This document shows, in pieces, positions 25,920 to 35,109 of a stretch of DNA of 61,051 nt. Within the stretch, counting starts at the first letter, position 1, and each line of letters begins with the position of its first letter. The translations under genes and the position numbers were made by a program. The notes under the pieces are model-generated. The model did not search any database. It was not told the origin of the DNA and saw only the letters and a list, made by a program, of their open reading frames with translations. The stretch comes from Candidatus Cloacimonas sp. (lineage in GTDB: Bacteria > Cloacimonadota > Cloacimonadia > Cloacimonadales > Cloacimonadaceae): NCBI GenBank assembly GCA_035403355.1, contig DAONFA010000009.1, forward strand, positions 1 to 61,051, read 5' to 3'.

Positions 25920-27659
25920 ATGATTACTTACAACGAGTGTTTAAAAAAACTGGTGGAATTGGGGAAAGAATCCGGCTATATCACCTTTAAGCAAATTAAC
26001 GATATTCTGCCCCCCAGCCCTTTCTTTCTGGATAAAGTGGATGATATTATCTTTGATTTATCGCAGGATGGAATAGAAATTATTGACGAAACCGAAAAAC
26101 GCATTACTAAAAGCGGAGCATCTATTCGTAAACCAGCAACCACTAAAAAATACAAAAACAAACGCTATTACGATGACCCCGTAAGAATGTATTTAAGAGA
26201 AATGGGACGGGTTCCTCTGCTGGATAGAGAAGGCGAAGTGCGGGTTGCTAAAAAGATTGAGACCTATCAAAAAATGATCAATCAAAATGTGTTCAAATGC
26301 GGCAGCACTTTGCGGGAAATGTATAATTTCCTGCATCGCTACCGGGAACGCAGGGTGCGTTTAGACCAAATCTTCAAAGTGGATATCAGCACCTGGATAG
26401 ATAAAAACCAGGATGCCAAAATTATAGATAAATTCAAAGAAATCCTTAAGGATAACGAAGAGAAATTTGAAAAAGTAGGCAATATTCTGGATAACTGCGA
26501 ATTTGATGATACCGGCACTTCCAGCAGACAAGAAGAAATTGATGATTTACGGGCTCAGATTGTGAATACTTTTATGCAGCTCGCCTATAACGACAAACTT
26601 ATTAAACGAATGGTTTACCGCATCCGTTCTCTGGTTGAACGCATTGAAGAAAGCTATGACAGCATCAATAACTTAACCCGCATCAAACGCTATACCATTG
26701 ATGAAATATGTATGTATGGACGCCGTGCCAAAAAAAGCGATGAGGACTTTCAGGAAGTGCTGGACGAAACAGGAATTGACCCCAATGTCTTTGTGGAGAC
26801 CTTACGCAAAATTAAAAATGCCAGACGCAAAATTCGGCGCGTGGAACTGGAAACCAAAATGACCGGCACCGAACTGATCTTCCTGCTGCGGGAAATTGAC
26901 CGTGCCGAACGCAATAAAGAAAAAGCCCAAAATGAAATGATTGAAGCTAATGTCCGTCTCGTTATCAGTATCGCTAAACACTATAATAACCGCGGACTGG
27001 AATTTTTAGACCTTATTCAGGAAGGCAATACAGGATTGATGCGCGCCGTAGAAAAATATGATTACCGTAAGGGCTATAAATTCAGCACTTACGCTACCTG
27101 GTGGATTCGTCAGGCAATTACCAGAGCCATTGCTGACCAGGCAAGAACTATCCGCATTCCTGTGCATATGATTGAATCCATCAATAAAATTAACAGAACC
27201 AGCAGACGCCTGATGCAAAAACTGGGGCGCGAACCCTACCCCGAAGAAATTTCCGAAGTGCTGGATATCCCTGTGGAAAAAATTAAGAACATTATGTCAA
27301 TCAGTAAAGAACCTGTCTCTTTGGATAAGCCCATCGGACACGATAGCGAAGATAGCATCCTGGGCGATTTTATTGAGGATAGGACAATTATTTCTCCGGA
27401 ACGAATGGCAGAACGCTCACTCCTGAAAAAACAGGTGGATGAAGTTCTGAAAACATTAACTCCAAGAGAAGAAAGAGTTATTCGCCTCCGTTTTGGTATT
27501 GATGACGGCTATCATAGAACGCTGGAAGAAGTGGGCAGTATTTTTCAGGTTACCCGGGAACGCATTCGCCAGATTGAAGATAAGGCACTGAAGAAACTTC
27601 GCCATCCTTCCCGAGCGGCAATTTTACAGCAGTTTTTGGATAACTTCCATGTAAAATAG
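25920..27659 (+). CDS. rpoD: Primary RNA polymerase sigma factor
   Basis: A 579-residue sigma-70. It has region 1.1 at the N terminus (NDILPPSPFFLDKVDDIIFDL), region 1.2 (DDPVRMYLREMGRVPLL), a non-conserved insert (about 120-300), regions 2.1-2.4 (RLVISIAKHYNNRGLEFLDL, GYKFSTYATWWIRQAIT), region 3 (PVHMIESINKI), and region 4.2 (VTRERIRQIEDKALKKLRH), which reads the -35. This is the housekeeping factor, in keeping with the TTGACA/TATTAT type promoters seen here. A 141-bp repeat array starts 3-4 bp after the stop. Confidence 0.97.
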   Translation: MITYNECLKKLVELGKESGYITFKQINDILPPSPFFLDKVDDIIFDLSQDGIEIIDETEKRITKSGASIRKPATTKKYKNKRYYDDPVRMYLREMGRVPLLDREGEVRVAKKIETYQKMINQNVFKCGSTLREMYNFLHRYRERRVRLDQIFKVDISTWIDKNQDAKIIDKFKEILKDNEEKFEKVGNILDNCEFDDTGTSSRQEEIDDLRAQIVNTFMQLAYNDKLIKRMVYRIRSLVERIEESYDSINNLTRIKRYTIDEICMYGRRAKKSDEDFQEVLDETGIDPNVFVETLRKIKNARRKIRRVELETKMTGTELIFLLREIDRAERNKEKAQNEMIEANVRLVISIAKHYNNRGLEFLDLIQEGNTGLMRAVEKYDYRKGYKFSTYATWWIRQAITRAIADQARTIRIPVHMIESINKINRTSRRLMQKLGREPYPEEISEVLDIPVEKIKNIMSISKEPVSLDKPIGHDSEDSILGDFIEDRTIISPERMAERSLLKKQVDEVLKTLTPREERVIRLRFGIDDGYHRTLEEVGSIFQVTRERIRQIEDKALKKLRHPSRAAILQQFLDNFHVK

Positions 27660-27662
27660 GGT

Positions 27663-28222
27663 AACAGGAGGATGCCTTTCCGGAAGGTTGACCTCCCGGT
27701 CAACCTCCTCTTGCACTCTATTTCTTTACAGAAAGGCACCCGGTAACGGCAAAACAGGGATTCCCCAAGAGAACGACAGGATGTTGTTCTTCCGATTTGT
27801 GGAGACGGAGGATGTCTTTTCCGGAAGGTTGACCTCCTGGTCAACCTCCTCTTGCACTCTATTTCTTTACAGAAAGGCATCCGGTAACGAAAAAACAGAG
27901 GTTACCAAAGAGAACGACAGGATGTCGTTCTTCCGATTTGTGGAGACAGAGGATGTCTTTTCCGGAAGGTTGACCTCCCGGTCAACCTCCTTTTGCACTC
28001 TCGTTCGTTACAGAAAGGAACTCGGTAACGGAAAAACAGGGGTCACCAAAGAGAACGACAAGATGTCGTTCTGCCGATTTGTGGAGCCGGAGGATGCCTT
28101 TCCCTGAAGGTTGACCTCCCGGTCAACCTCCTTTTGCACTCTCTTTCTTTACAGAAAGGCACCCTGTAACGAACAAACAGAGGTTACCCAAGAGAACGAC
28201 AAGATGCCGTTCTTCCGTAAAG
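27663..28222 (+). repeat. Four tandem copies of a 141-bp A/B hairpin unit
   Basis: Between the convergent rpoD and pepA genes. Unit starts (CCGGAAGG) are at 27680, 27821, 27962 and 28103. Each unit holds an A hairpin (GGTTGACC-TCCC/TCCT-GGTCAACC), a conserved spacer with a TTTCTTTACAGAAA mini-hairpin and GGTAACG, and a B hairpin of changed sequence (GAACGACA-GGA-TGTCGTTC) ending in TTCCG. The period of 141 bp is a multiple of three, so a 139-codon frame stays open; it is not taken as a gene. Confidence 0.9.
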
Positions 28223-28232
28223 AATTGTGATT

Positions 28233-29714
28233 TTACTCCATATATTTTAGTAAAGTAGTTAGCAAACGGACGCCGGATCCGGTTGCACCGAAAGGAAAAA
28301 TTCCCGTTTCCTTATCCACAAAGGCAGTTCCGGCAATATCAATGTGCAGCCAGGGTTTATCCTGAACAAATTCTTTTAAGAACAGACCTGCGGTAATAGC
28401 TCCGGCAAAGGGACCTCCGGAATTTTTCAGATCGGCTATTTCGGATTTCAGCAGATCCTTATATTCTTCGCAAGTGGGAAGTTGCCAAATATTTTCGCCG
28501 GTAAAAGCGGCAGCATTTTTCAATTGTTCCAGCCAGGATTCGTTATTAGTTAGCACAGCAGCATATCTATTTCCCAAAGCGCTAACTGCTGCTCCTGTTA
28601 AAGTGGCAATATCAATAATGCGGTCTGCGTGTTCTTTTTCTATGGCATAGTGGATTGCATCACATAAAGTTAAGCGTCCTTCAGCATCGGTATTTACTAC
28701 TTCAATAGTTTTTCCGCTCATAGAAGTAATAACATCTCCAGCGTGATAAGCATCTCCCGAAATCATATTTTCACAGGCAGCAATGATGCCGATTACATTA
28801 ACTTTCAGTTTCATAGAGGCAATGGCACTCATAGCTCCAAGAACTGCTGCAGCACCACCCATATCGTCTTTCATATTGGACATTCCCTGGGCACTTTTAA
28901 TACAATAGCCGCCGCTATCAAAAGTGATGCCTTTGCCAATTAAAGCAATTGTATCCTGATGGTGGTCAGGATTTCCCAAATGACGCATAATAATAAGTTT
29001 CGGTTCATGAACTGAACCGCGTCCCACAGCTAAAAAGGCGTCCATTTTGATGCGTTTCAGTTTATCCAGGGAATGTACATCAATTGAAAACCCATATTGC
29101 AGCGCTGCCTGTTTAGCTGTTTCAGCAAGGGTTTCGGGAGTAATTACATTAGCCGGTTCATTAACCAGATTTCTGGCATAATTAGTTGTTTCGGCATAGA
29201 TACGTCCTTCCACAATACCTCTGTTCAAATGGCGGGTATTTTTGGACAGGAACATATAATGCAAAGCTTCTATTTCGCTATCGTCTTTCCCTTTGCTGAG
29301 GTATTTATTAAACCTGTAGGAAACAATCAGAGCACTTTCTGCCAATACATGTCCAAAAGCCACTTCCGAAATAGGGCAGTTAAAACCTTGAAACAGAAAG
29401 ATTTGTTTTGCCTTCAGCTTGCCTGCTAAACGAATGGCAGAACCTAAAAGCTGGCGAACCTTATTGGTATTAAGTTCGTTTTTATTGCCTCCACCCAAAA
29501 GAATGATGTTTTGCCTCTGCGTTCCGTTAATAACAGTGAAGTTTGCCAAACTCGCATACGCAAATTGGTAATCCTCCTTTTTGATATATGCCTGAATCAA
29601 TTTAGCCAGTTCCGGTGGAAGTAACTCCACGCTATCCAAACGACCATTTTCATCCTGGAAGATAATCAGGCAATCCATATCTTCGGGAACTTTACGGATG
29701 ATGTCAATCTTCAT
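28233..29714 (-). CDS. pepA: Cytosol (leucyl) aminopeptidase, M17
   Basis: A 493-residue peptidase that removes N-terminal residues from peptides with two metal ions. The signature NTDAEGRLTLCDAIHYA and the metal-binding stretch IGKGITFDSGGYCIK ... MKDDMGGAAAVLGAM are intact. The N-terminal domain is present and divergent. AAGGAG precedes the ATG. It is the last gene of a minus-strand run whose other members are exported or envelope proteins; the gap to the preceding gene is 28 bp. It supports the peptide-fermenting picture given by the carboxypeptidases. Confidence 0.96.
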   Translation of the reverse strand: MKIDIIRKVPEDMDCLIIFQDENGRLDSVELLPPELAKLIQAYIKKEDYQFAYASLANFTVINGTQRQNIILLGGGNKNELNTNKVRQLLGSAIRLAGKLKAKQIFLFQGFNCPISEVAFGHVLAESALIVSYRFNKYLSKGKDDSEIEALHYMFLSKNTRHLNRGIVEGRIYAETTNYARNLVNEPANVITPETLAETAKQAALQYGFSIDVHSLDKLKRIKMDAFLAVGRGSVHEPKLIIMRHLGNPDHHQDTIALIGKGITFDSGGYCIKSAQGMSNMKDDMGGAAAVLGAMSAIASMKLKVNVIGIIAACENMISGDAYHAGDVITSMSGKTIEVVNTDAEGRLTLCDAIHYAIEKEHADRIIDIATLTGAAVSALGNRYAAVLTNNESWLEQLKNAAAFTGENIWQLPTCEEYKDLLKSEIADLKNSGGPFAGAITAGLFLKEFVQDKPWLHIDIAGTAFVDKETGIFPFGATGSGVRLLTTLLKYME

Positions 29715-29742
29715 TATGAACTCCTTATTTTTATATTTGATT

Positions 29743-32700
29743 TTAAAAATCCTCAGTTAAGCTTAAATAATACATAGGTTTGGAAATACGGGAAAGGTCG
29801 GTAAGCCAGGCAATATCCAGTTTCAGAACAAAATAACCCAGGTTAATACGCGGTCCGAAGCCATAGCCAAATTTGATATCGTTTAGTTTGCCGTCAATCA
29901 CACCCCTAAATTCGGAATTTTTATTCCAGGCAGTTCCAATATCGGCAAAAACGCTACCCCGAATATTGCGTAATTCCAAAGGTACGGGGAATGCCAGATT
30001 GATGTAATCAAAGAAGGGAAAACGCAATTCGGCAGAGCCCAAAATCATTTTCTCTCCGTCTATATCTTCATTTAATGCCCGCACACCATACAAACCGTCA
30101 AGATTAAAAAGTTGAGGTGATTCTCCGGTACTAATTCCTGCGCATAAACGACAAGCCAGAGAATAGCGTTTTTCAAAATAGTTGTAGCTGCGCAGATCAA
30201 GATAATTAGTATAATAATTGAATTCGTTTTTAGCAAAACTTTTCCTCATCAGATAATATAGCCGCCAGCCGATCATAGGTCCTGTAGAGCCATAAAGAGC
30301 ATTATCGTGAACAAAAGCTATGCCCGGGGCTATAACAGTATCCGTATCTTCTTCCACATTCATAATCCAATTCTCGTTTTCTACATTTTCCGGAGGCAAA
30401 TAGTCCCATTTCTGATTTACATAATATAATTGGCTGTCAAATTCCATCCGCCAGAAACGACTGAACGGATACCGGTAAATTAACAGCATTCCCAATTCGC
30501 GTTCTCGCAAGCGAAGGTAATGGTAGTCGCTTGCTTCATAATACCGGTAAAGGGTTTCGTCATAAAAGTTATAAACCCCTACTCCATAATCTGCTCTGTG
30601 TTTTAAGTTCAAAAAGGAGAGAAAGAGATTGCTATCCTCAATTTTTCCTGAAATACCCAAACTGATGCCTATTCCGTAATTGCCCATTAAATCACTCAAA
30701 CTGAGGTCTAAAGCTCCCACGGTTCCCGCGTAGGAAGAATATGCCAAACCGCCCCAGATACTATCCAAAGCAAATTTGGTTTTATACTTATTTATTTGGG
30801 GGATAGCAGAAATTGAATCCGGTTTATCATCCCAGGAAAAATCTGGAACATACTTCAAAGTATCGCTATTATCCGTTTCAAAATTGGAAAGACGGGGACG
30901 GCGAATATTTTGTTGTGCAAATTGATTTCTTTCCGGACGCTGTGCTTTTGTCCTTTTACCGTAGTAATTTAACCGGTTAAGGTCTATCTCCTGAAAAAGG
31001 TTGTCTTCTCGTTCCGAACTTTGGGGCGGACTGCTTTCCGTATAAACTAAATTATCCAATGGGTTGTCGTCAAAATAGATATCCCAGGCACCGTCAAAGT
31101 AGTTACTCATTACCAGATAATTATCATCCAAGCTGATATCGCCATTCATAATACCGGCAATGCAATTGGTTAATTCAGCTCGCTGTCCCGTTTCCAAATC
31201 CAGAACTTCATAATTGGCAAGGTTATATTTATAGGACAGGAAAAGAAGCTTCTTTCCGTTCTCAGCCCAAAGAGGATTAAAGCAATCGTAGTTTTCAAAA
31301 GTGCGTTCCACAATCTCTCCGGTCTCAAGATTGAGGGTAAAAATATCGCGCTTCAGGTTAGCAAACAAACCGTAGTTATTTTCTCGCTGCTCTGTTTGGC
31401 GTTCACTATCGTAGGCAATGTATTTTCCATCAGGAGAAAACCGGGGATGGGTATCTTCATAACTGTCATCGGTTAATTGAGTTAGCTTTTCTGTTTGCAG
31501 TTCATAAAGATACAGGTCTGCCTGCATATTCTTTTGTCCTGCTAAAATAAGAGACCCTCCATCGGGAGCAACATCCGTTTCGTAAATTGCCTGCAGTTCA
31601 GGAATGCTGATGGTTTGCACTATTTTTTTACTGTTCACATTCAAAATCTGGATTTTATCACCGGTGGCGGTTTTAACTGCGAAAGCAATTCTTTGATTAT
31701 CAGGAAACCAGGATAGAGCTGAACGCAAATAGTAAAATTCCTCTGCCTGGCTGCTTTTCTCACCTTTAAAAATCAATTGTGGTTCTGCTAATCCCTGAGT
31801 TCCTGCTAACCAAATACTATATCTGCCTTCAGCATTGGAATAATATATATAACGCTCGCCGTCGGGAGAAAAACGGGGTGCCAAATTAAAGTAAGAACCG
31901 TCTTTTTTATGCTCTGTTCTCTGCTCAAATTTTTCCATCGGGATGCTGTGATTATTGATAAGCGGATAGTAATCCCGCTTCAATTGAAATAACCAACGCG
32001 ATTCCAGATTGTTAAAATCCATTCCGAAGACCTTTTTGGTTGCTTCGTCTATGTTATATGCTGCATGAATAGCGAAAAAATACTCAGAGACCTTTTCTCT
32101 TCCCCATTGTTCAGCAATGAAGGTTAAAAAACTTTCACCCATCCGGTATGCCAAATAGCCATCGGTTCTGCTTAATTTGCCAATGCTGTTATTTATCACC
32201 ATATCCAAAAGATACATATTATTATAGTCATCTTCGCCGCCTACCGAAAGATATTCCGGAAGCCCTTCAGAAAACCAGAAAGGAAAAGAAGTAGGCCTCA
32301 ACATTGAATTGGGATTCATATAGCGGTTATCCATCGCATTGATATAGGCATGCGTCAATTCATGCGCCAATAGTTCTTCCAGAGCAGCATAACTGCCATC
32401 AAAGGGAACTACAACTCTATTATGTAAACTTTCGGTAAAACCGCCGATGCCTTCTGTTAATAGATTGTAGGTGATGTTAGTGCTCAAAAATTCCGTCTTG
32501 GTGCTATAGAAGACAATCGGTATCCGGGTTAAAATTGGAACTTTAAATTCCGCCTTGATATAATAATAAACATCCTCTGCCATTAAAGCTACCGTGCGTC
32601 CAAACTGAACCTCCCCCGCCGGAAAATAGATATCAAAATGCATCGTTTGAATTGTGGAGAACTCCTGAGGAGCATAATTAACTTTATTTTGGCCAAAACT

Positions 32701-32763
32701 ATAGGCAAAACAAGCGCCGTAGAACAAACAAAGGACTATCAAACAGCTAAGCGGTTTTTTCAT
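29743..32763 (-). CDS. Outer-membrane protein: MA-like metallopeptidase + TolB-like propeller + beta-barrel
   Basis: A 1006-residue envelope protein. It has a signal peptide (1-20), a gluzincin-type domain (about 30-240) with HELTH at 134-138 and FSEGLPEYL at 164-172, then a propeller of TolB/PD40 repeats (RFSPDGERYIYYSN, RFSPDGKYIAYDSE, and WFPDNQRIAFAV), and a C-terminal beta-barrel like those of surface antigens (AELRFPFFDYINLAFPVPLELRN, VFADIGTAW) ending in Phe as outer-membrane barrels do. A protease at the surface or periplasmic face of the barrel is likely, but the substrate is unknown. It lies 8 bp after the MCE gene on the same strand. The peptidase domain is similar in layout to the 301-residue protein at 4925-5830. 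Confidence 0.82.
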   Translation of the reverse strand: MKKPLSCLIVLCLFYGACFAYSFGQNKVNYAPQEFSTIQTMHFDIYFPAGEVQFGRTVALMAEDVYYYIKAEFKVPILTRIPIVFYSTKTEFLSTNITYNLLTEGIGGFTESLHNRVVVPFDGSYAALEELLAHELTHAYINAMDNRYMNPNSMLRPTSFPFWFSEGLPEYLSVGGEDDYNNMYLLDMVINNSIGKLSRTDGYLAYRMGESFLTFIAEQWGREKVSEYFFAIHAAYNIDEATKKVFGMDFNNLESRWLFQLKRDYYPLINNHSIPMEKFEQRTEHKKDGSYFNLAPRFSPDGERYIYYSNAEGRYSIWLAGTQGLAEPQLIFKGEKSSQAEEFYYLRSALSWFPDNQRIAFAVKTATGDKIQILNVNSKKIVQTISIPELQAIYETDVAPDGGSLILAGQKNMQADLYLYELQTEKLTQLTDDSYEDTHPRFSPDGKYIAYDSERQTEQRENNYGLFANLKRDIFTLNLETGEIVERTFENYDCFNPLWAENGKKLLFLSYKYNLANYEVLDLETGQRAELTNCIAGIMNGDISLDDNYLVMSNYFDGAWDIYFDDNPLDNLVYTESSPPQSSEREDNLFQEIDLNRLNYYGKRTKAQRPERNQFAQQNIRRPRLSNFETDNSDTLKYVPDFSWDDKPDSISAIPQINKYKTKFALDSIWGGLAYSSYAGTVGALDLSLSDLMGNYGIGISLGISGKIEDSNLFLSFLNLKHRADYGVGVYNFYDETLYRYYEASDYHYLRLRERELGMLLIYRYPFSRFWRMEFDSQLYYVNQKWDYLPPENVENENWIMNVEEDTDTVIAPGIAFVHDNALYGSTGPMIGWRLYYLMRKSFAKNEFNYYTNYLDLRSYNYFEKRYSLACRLCAGISTGESPQLFNLDGLYGVRALNEDIDGEKMILGSAELRFPFFDYINLAFPVPLELRNIRGSVFADIGTAWNKNSEFRGVIDGKLNDIKFGYGFGPRINLGYFVLKLDIAWLTDLSRISKPMYYLSLTEDF

Positions 32764-32771
32764 TATCTATC

Positions 32772-33674
32772 CTAAAATACGCTGAATTTAATGTATTTTT
32801 GGGGGTTTTCTTGAATATCTTTAAGCAGGGCATTAAGATTATCGGTAGCAGCATCAATTTTTTCATATAACTGCTTGTCATTCAACAATAAACCGGCGGT
32901 GCTTTCGCTCTCCGTAAGAGTTTTGGCAGAACGATTCAGGTTATTTGCCAAAATCCTTAAAGAATCCAAAGTTCCGGAAAGATTGTTAAGAGCGGAATTG
33001 CTTTCTGCAATAGTAAGTTTTAAGGGTTCTTTATTTTCTGCTACCACTTCCTGCAGGGAAGAAGTTAACTGCTCAATCTTATTCAAAGTAATAACAAGTT
33101 CCTGCTTTGTCTCTTTAGCAGCGCCGCTAATTTCTGTTACTGTATTATCGGCATTTTGCAGTAACTTTTGAGAGCTTTGCATTATCCCCCGGGGAGAATT
33201 TATGATTTGCAAAGTAGCTTTCAATTCATCCAAACCGGCTGATGCCTTACTCATTAAAGCCATCATACCTTCCGGAGAACTGCCTCTCTGCAATATTTTT
33301 CGGTTCAGAGGTGCTGTTCCTGTTCCTGGAATGATGTTTAGTGCTTTTCCTCCCATCAAAGAGCTATCCGCTACCTGAAAATTAGTTCCTTCTTTCAGCA
33401 GTATTTCACTTTTGATGCTGACAGTAACAATAACCCTATCCTGGCTGGCAGCTATGCTTTTAATTCTGCCTACTTCCATTCCGCGATACATTACTTTATC
33501 GCCAATTTCCAAACCCATCACATCCGGAAAGGCAATTTGCAGTTCATACTGTGAGCTTACAGCTAAACGGCTGGTTAGCCATAAATAACCTAAAACCAGG
33601 ATAATGCAGATAATAAGAGTCCAAATACCCGTTTTTATTTGCACGCTGCGCAGGTTAGGATAAAATTTCTTCAT
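32772..33674 (-). CDS. MCE-domain (MlaD-like) lipid transport protein
   Basis: A 300-residue protein with an N-terminal membrane anchor (residues 16-34) and a single MCE domain (about 40-120; LQIAFPDVMGLEIGDKVMYRGMEVGRIKSI). A helical, coiled-coil-like tail follows (about 150-290). This is the MlaD type, a ring-forming periplasmic subunit that shuttles phospholipids between membranes. The permease and ATPase partners (MlaE, MlaF) are not in the window. It lies between an exported amidotransferase-like protein (6 bp upstream) and the barrel-peptidase (8 bp downstream), so these act in one transcript. Confidence 0.9.
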   Translation of the reverse strand: MKKFYPNLRSVQIKTGIWTLIICIILVLGYLWLTSRLAVSSQYELQIAFPDVMGLEIGDKVMYRGMEVGRIKSIAASQDRVIVTVSIKSEILLKEGTNFQVADSSLMGGKALNIIPGTGTAPLNRKILQRGSSPEGMMALMSKASAGLDELKATLQIINSPRGIMQSSQKLLQNADNTVTEISGAAKETKQELVITLNKIEQLTSSLQEVVAENKEPLKLTIAESNSALNNLSGTLDSLRILANNLNRSAKTLTESESTAGLLLNDKQLYEKIDAATDNLNALLKDIQENPQKYIKFSVF

Positions 33675-33680
33675 TCCCTA

Positions 33681-34976
33681 TCAGGTCTTCAGCTGTTTCT
33701 TTTCCGCAGCAGGAAAAAGGACATTATTCAGGATTAAACGATAGCCGGGAGAATTCTTATGCAGTTCCAGGATTGTTTCCGGATCACCTACTTTATGCTG
33801 ATAGTCCTCAGGATCGTGACCGCCATAAAAAGTGAAAGTGCCTTTACCAACATTGCCATGAATATATTTAACTTCGTTCTGACCAGGAACTTCCGCCAAA
33901 ATAATTACACTCTTCTTCACTTTGTCTTTAAAAAAGGAAGTGGTCTGCCCTAAAAAACCGTTAATTACATTTGTATGACATTGAGTAAGCATTGTGGGCA
34001 CAGGATCATACTTTGCACTGAAATCAAACAGCTGAAAATAATCTGCTTCGGGACCTCGTAAACTGGAATAATCACTGGCATCTATATCGGAAAATTCATA
34101 TTCATAGGGATTGGGTCGCAAAGTAAAATTCTCAAAGGCAAAAGTGCGGGAAAAATCCAGCTTACTTTGATATTGGGGGTCTATGCCATCACCGTCAATA
34201 GCAGCATCTACAATATCTACATCTTTGGCTGCTAAAGCAATATCATAAGTATCCGTAGCTGCACACATAGCGAACATAAAACCGCCGTTTATTACATAGT
34301 TGCGTATTTTTTCCGCTACTGAATGTTTCAATTGCCAAACCTTGGCAAAACCGTGTTTAGCTGCCATTGCTTCATTTACGCGCACATCATTCTGATACCA
34401 ACTGGTATTTCTATAGGAACCATAGAACTTGCCATACTGACCTGAAAAGTCCTCATGGTGCAAATGCAGCCAATCATATTCCGGAAGCTTACCTGCCAAA
34501 ACCTCATCATCCCAAATCCGATCATATTCAATTTCGGCATAATCTAAAGCCATAGTTACAGCATCATCCCAGGGAAGAGCATTCGGAGGGATATAAACCG
34601 CTATTTTAGGTTCTTTTTCCAGAGCAATGCTTTCCATATTGTTTGCCTGAATTTCTGTTAAAATTGCCGCGATGGCAGAGGAGGATATATTCTCGTAACG
34701 AACCCCCCGGATATTACAGAGAGCTGTTAAATTACCCGAATCGGGAAAAAGAAAACTGCCTCCCCGATAGTTTAACAGCCACCTGCCGACAAGATGTTCT
34801 TTCAATCCGGCAAAAGCAATGCCATAAGCTTTCAGGTGATTGGTCTGGGTGTTATCCATCGGAATTAATATTTCAGCAGATACGGGCATAGCTATCCCGC
34901 TGCATAATATTGTGAAAATCAGCAGAATAGACCATTTCCCTTTCCCCCTTGCACACACCAATGCTTTTCTGAACAA
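33681..34976 (-). CDS. Exported amidotransferase-fold protein, often labelled asparagine synthetase B
   Basis: An exported protein of about 431 residues. After the signal sequence (ILLIFTILCSGIAMPVSA) comes ILIPMDNTQTNHLKAYGIAF and RWLLNYRGGSFLF, a start I associate with Bacteroidota proteins labelled asparagine synthetase B although they lack the synthetase domain. The middle (VINGGFMFAMCAATDTYDIALA) resembles a glutamine-amidotransferase or ThuA-like fold with a Cys in a GG-x-MFAMC turn. The function is unknown; a true asparagine synthetase activity is doubtful. An ATG at 35006 opens the frame earlier, but AAGGAGG (34985-34991) is ideally placed for the TTG at 34976, which is preferred. First gene of the run to pepA. 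Confidence 0.7.
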   Translation of the reverse strand: MFRKALVCARGKGKWSILLIFTILCSGIAMPVSAEILIPMDNTQTNHLKAYGIAFAGLKEHLVGRWLLNYRGGSFLFPDSGNLTALCNIRGVRYENISSSAIAAILTEIQANNMESIALEKEPKIAVYIPPNALPWDDAVTMALDYAEIEYDRIWDDEVLAGKLPEYDWLHLHHEDFSGQYGKFYGSYRNTSWYQNDVRVNEAMAAKHGFAKVWQLKHSVAEKIRNYVINGGFMFAMCAATDTYDIALAAKDVDIVDAAIDGDGIDPQYQSKLDFSRTFAFENFTLRPNPYEYEFSDIDASDYSSLRGPEADYFQLFDFSAKYDPVPTMLTQCHTNVINGFLGQTTSFFKDKVKKSVIILAEVPGQNEVKYIHGNVGKGTFTFYGGHDPEDYQHKVGDPETILELHKNSPGYRLILNNVLFPAAEKKQLKT

Positions 34977-35109
34977 GGATTCATCCTCCTTATACCGGCT
35001 TAGCATTTATAAAGCTTATTTTTAAGTCCTAAAACGCAATACTGTGCTCTGATGTCAAGATAAATCTCATCCCCACCGAAAACACTTCCCACCCAACTCT
35101 TCATTCCTT

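Noticed and set aside
27688..28107. A 139-codon plus-strand open frame with a 47-residue repeat
   Set aside because: It exists only because the 141-bp repeat unit is a multiple of three. Hairpins A and B run through it, it has no ribosome binding site, and the stem changes follow pairing rather than codons.
35030..35058. TTGACA on the minus strand as promoter of the run starting at 34976
   Set aside because: The -35 is perfect, but no acceptable -10 lies at 15-19 bp.
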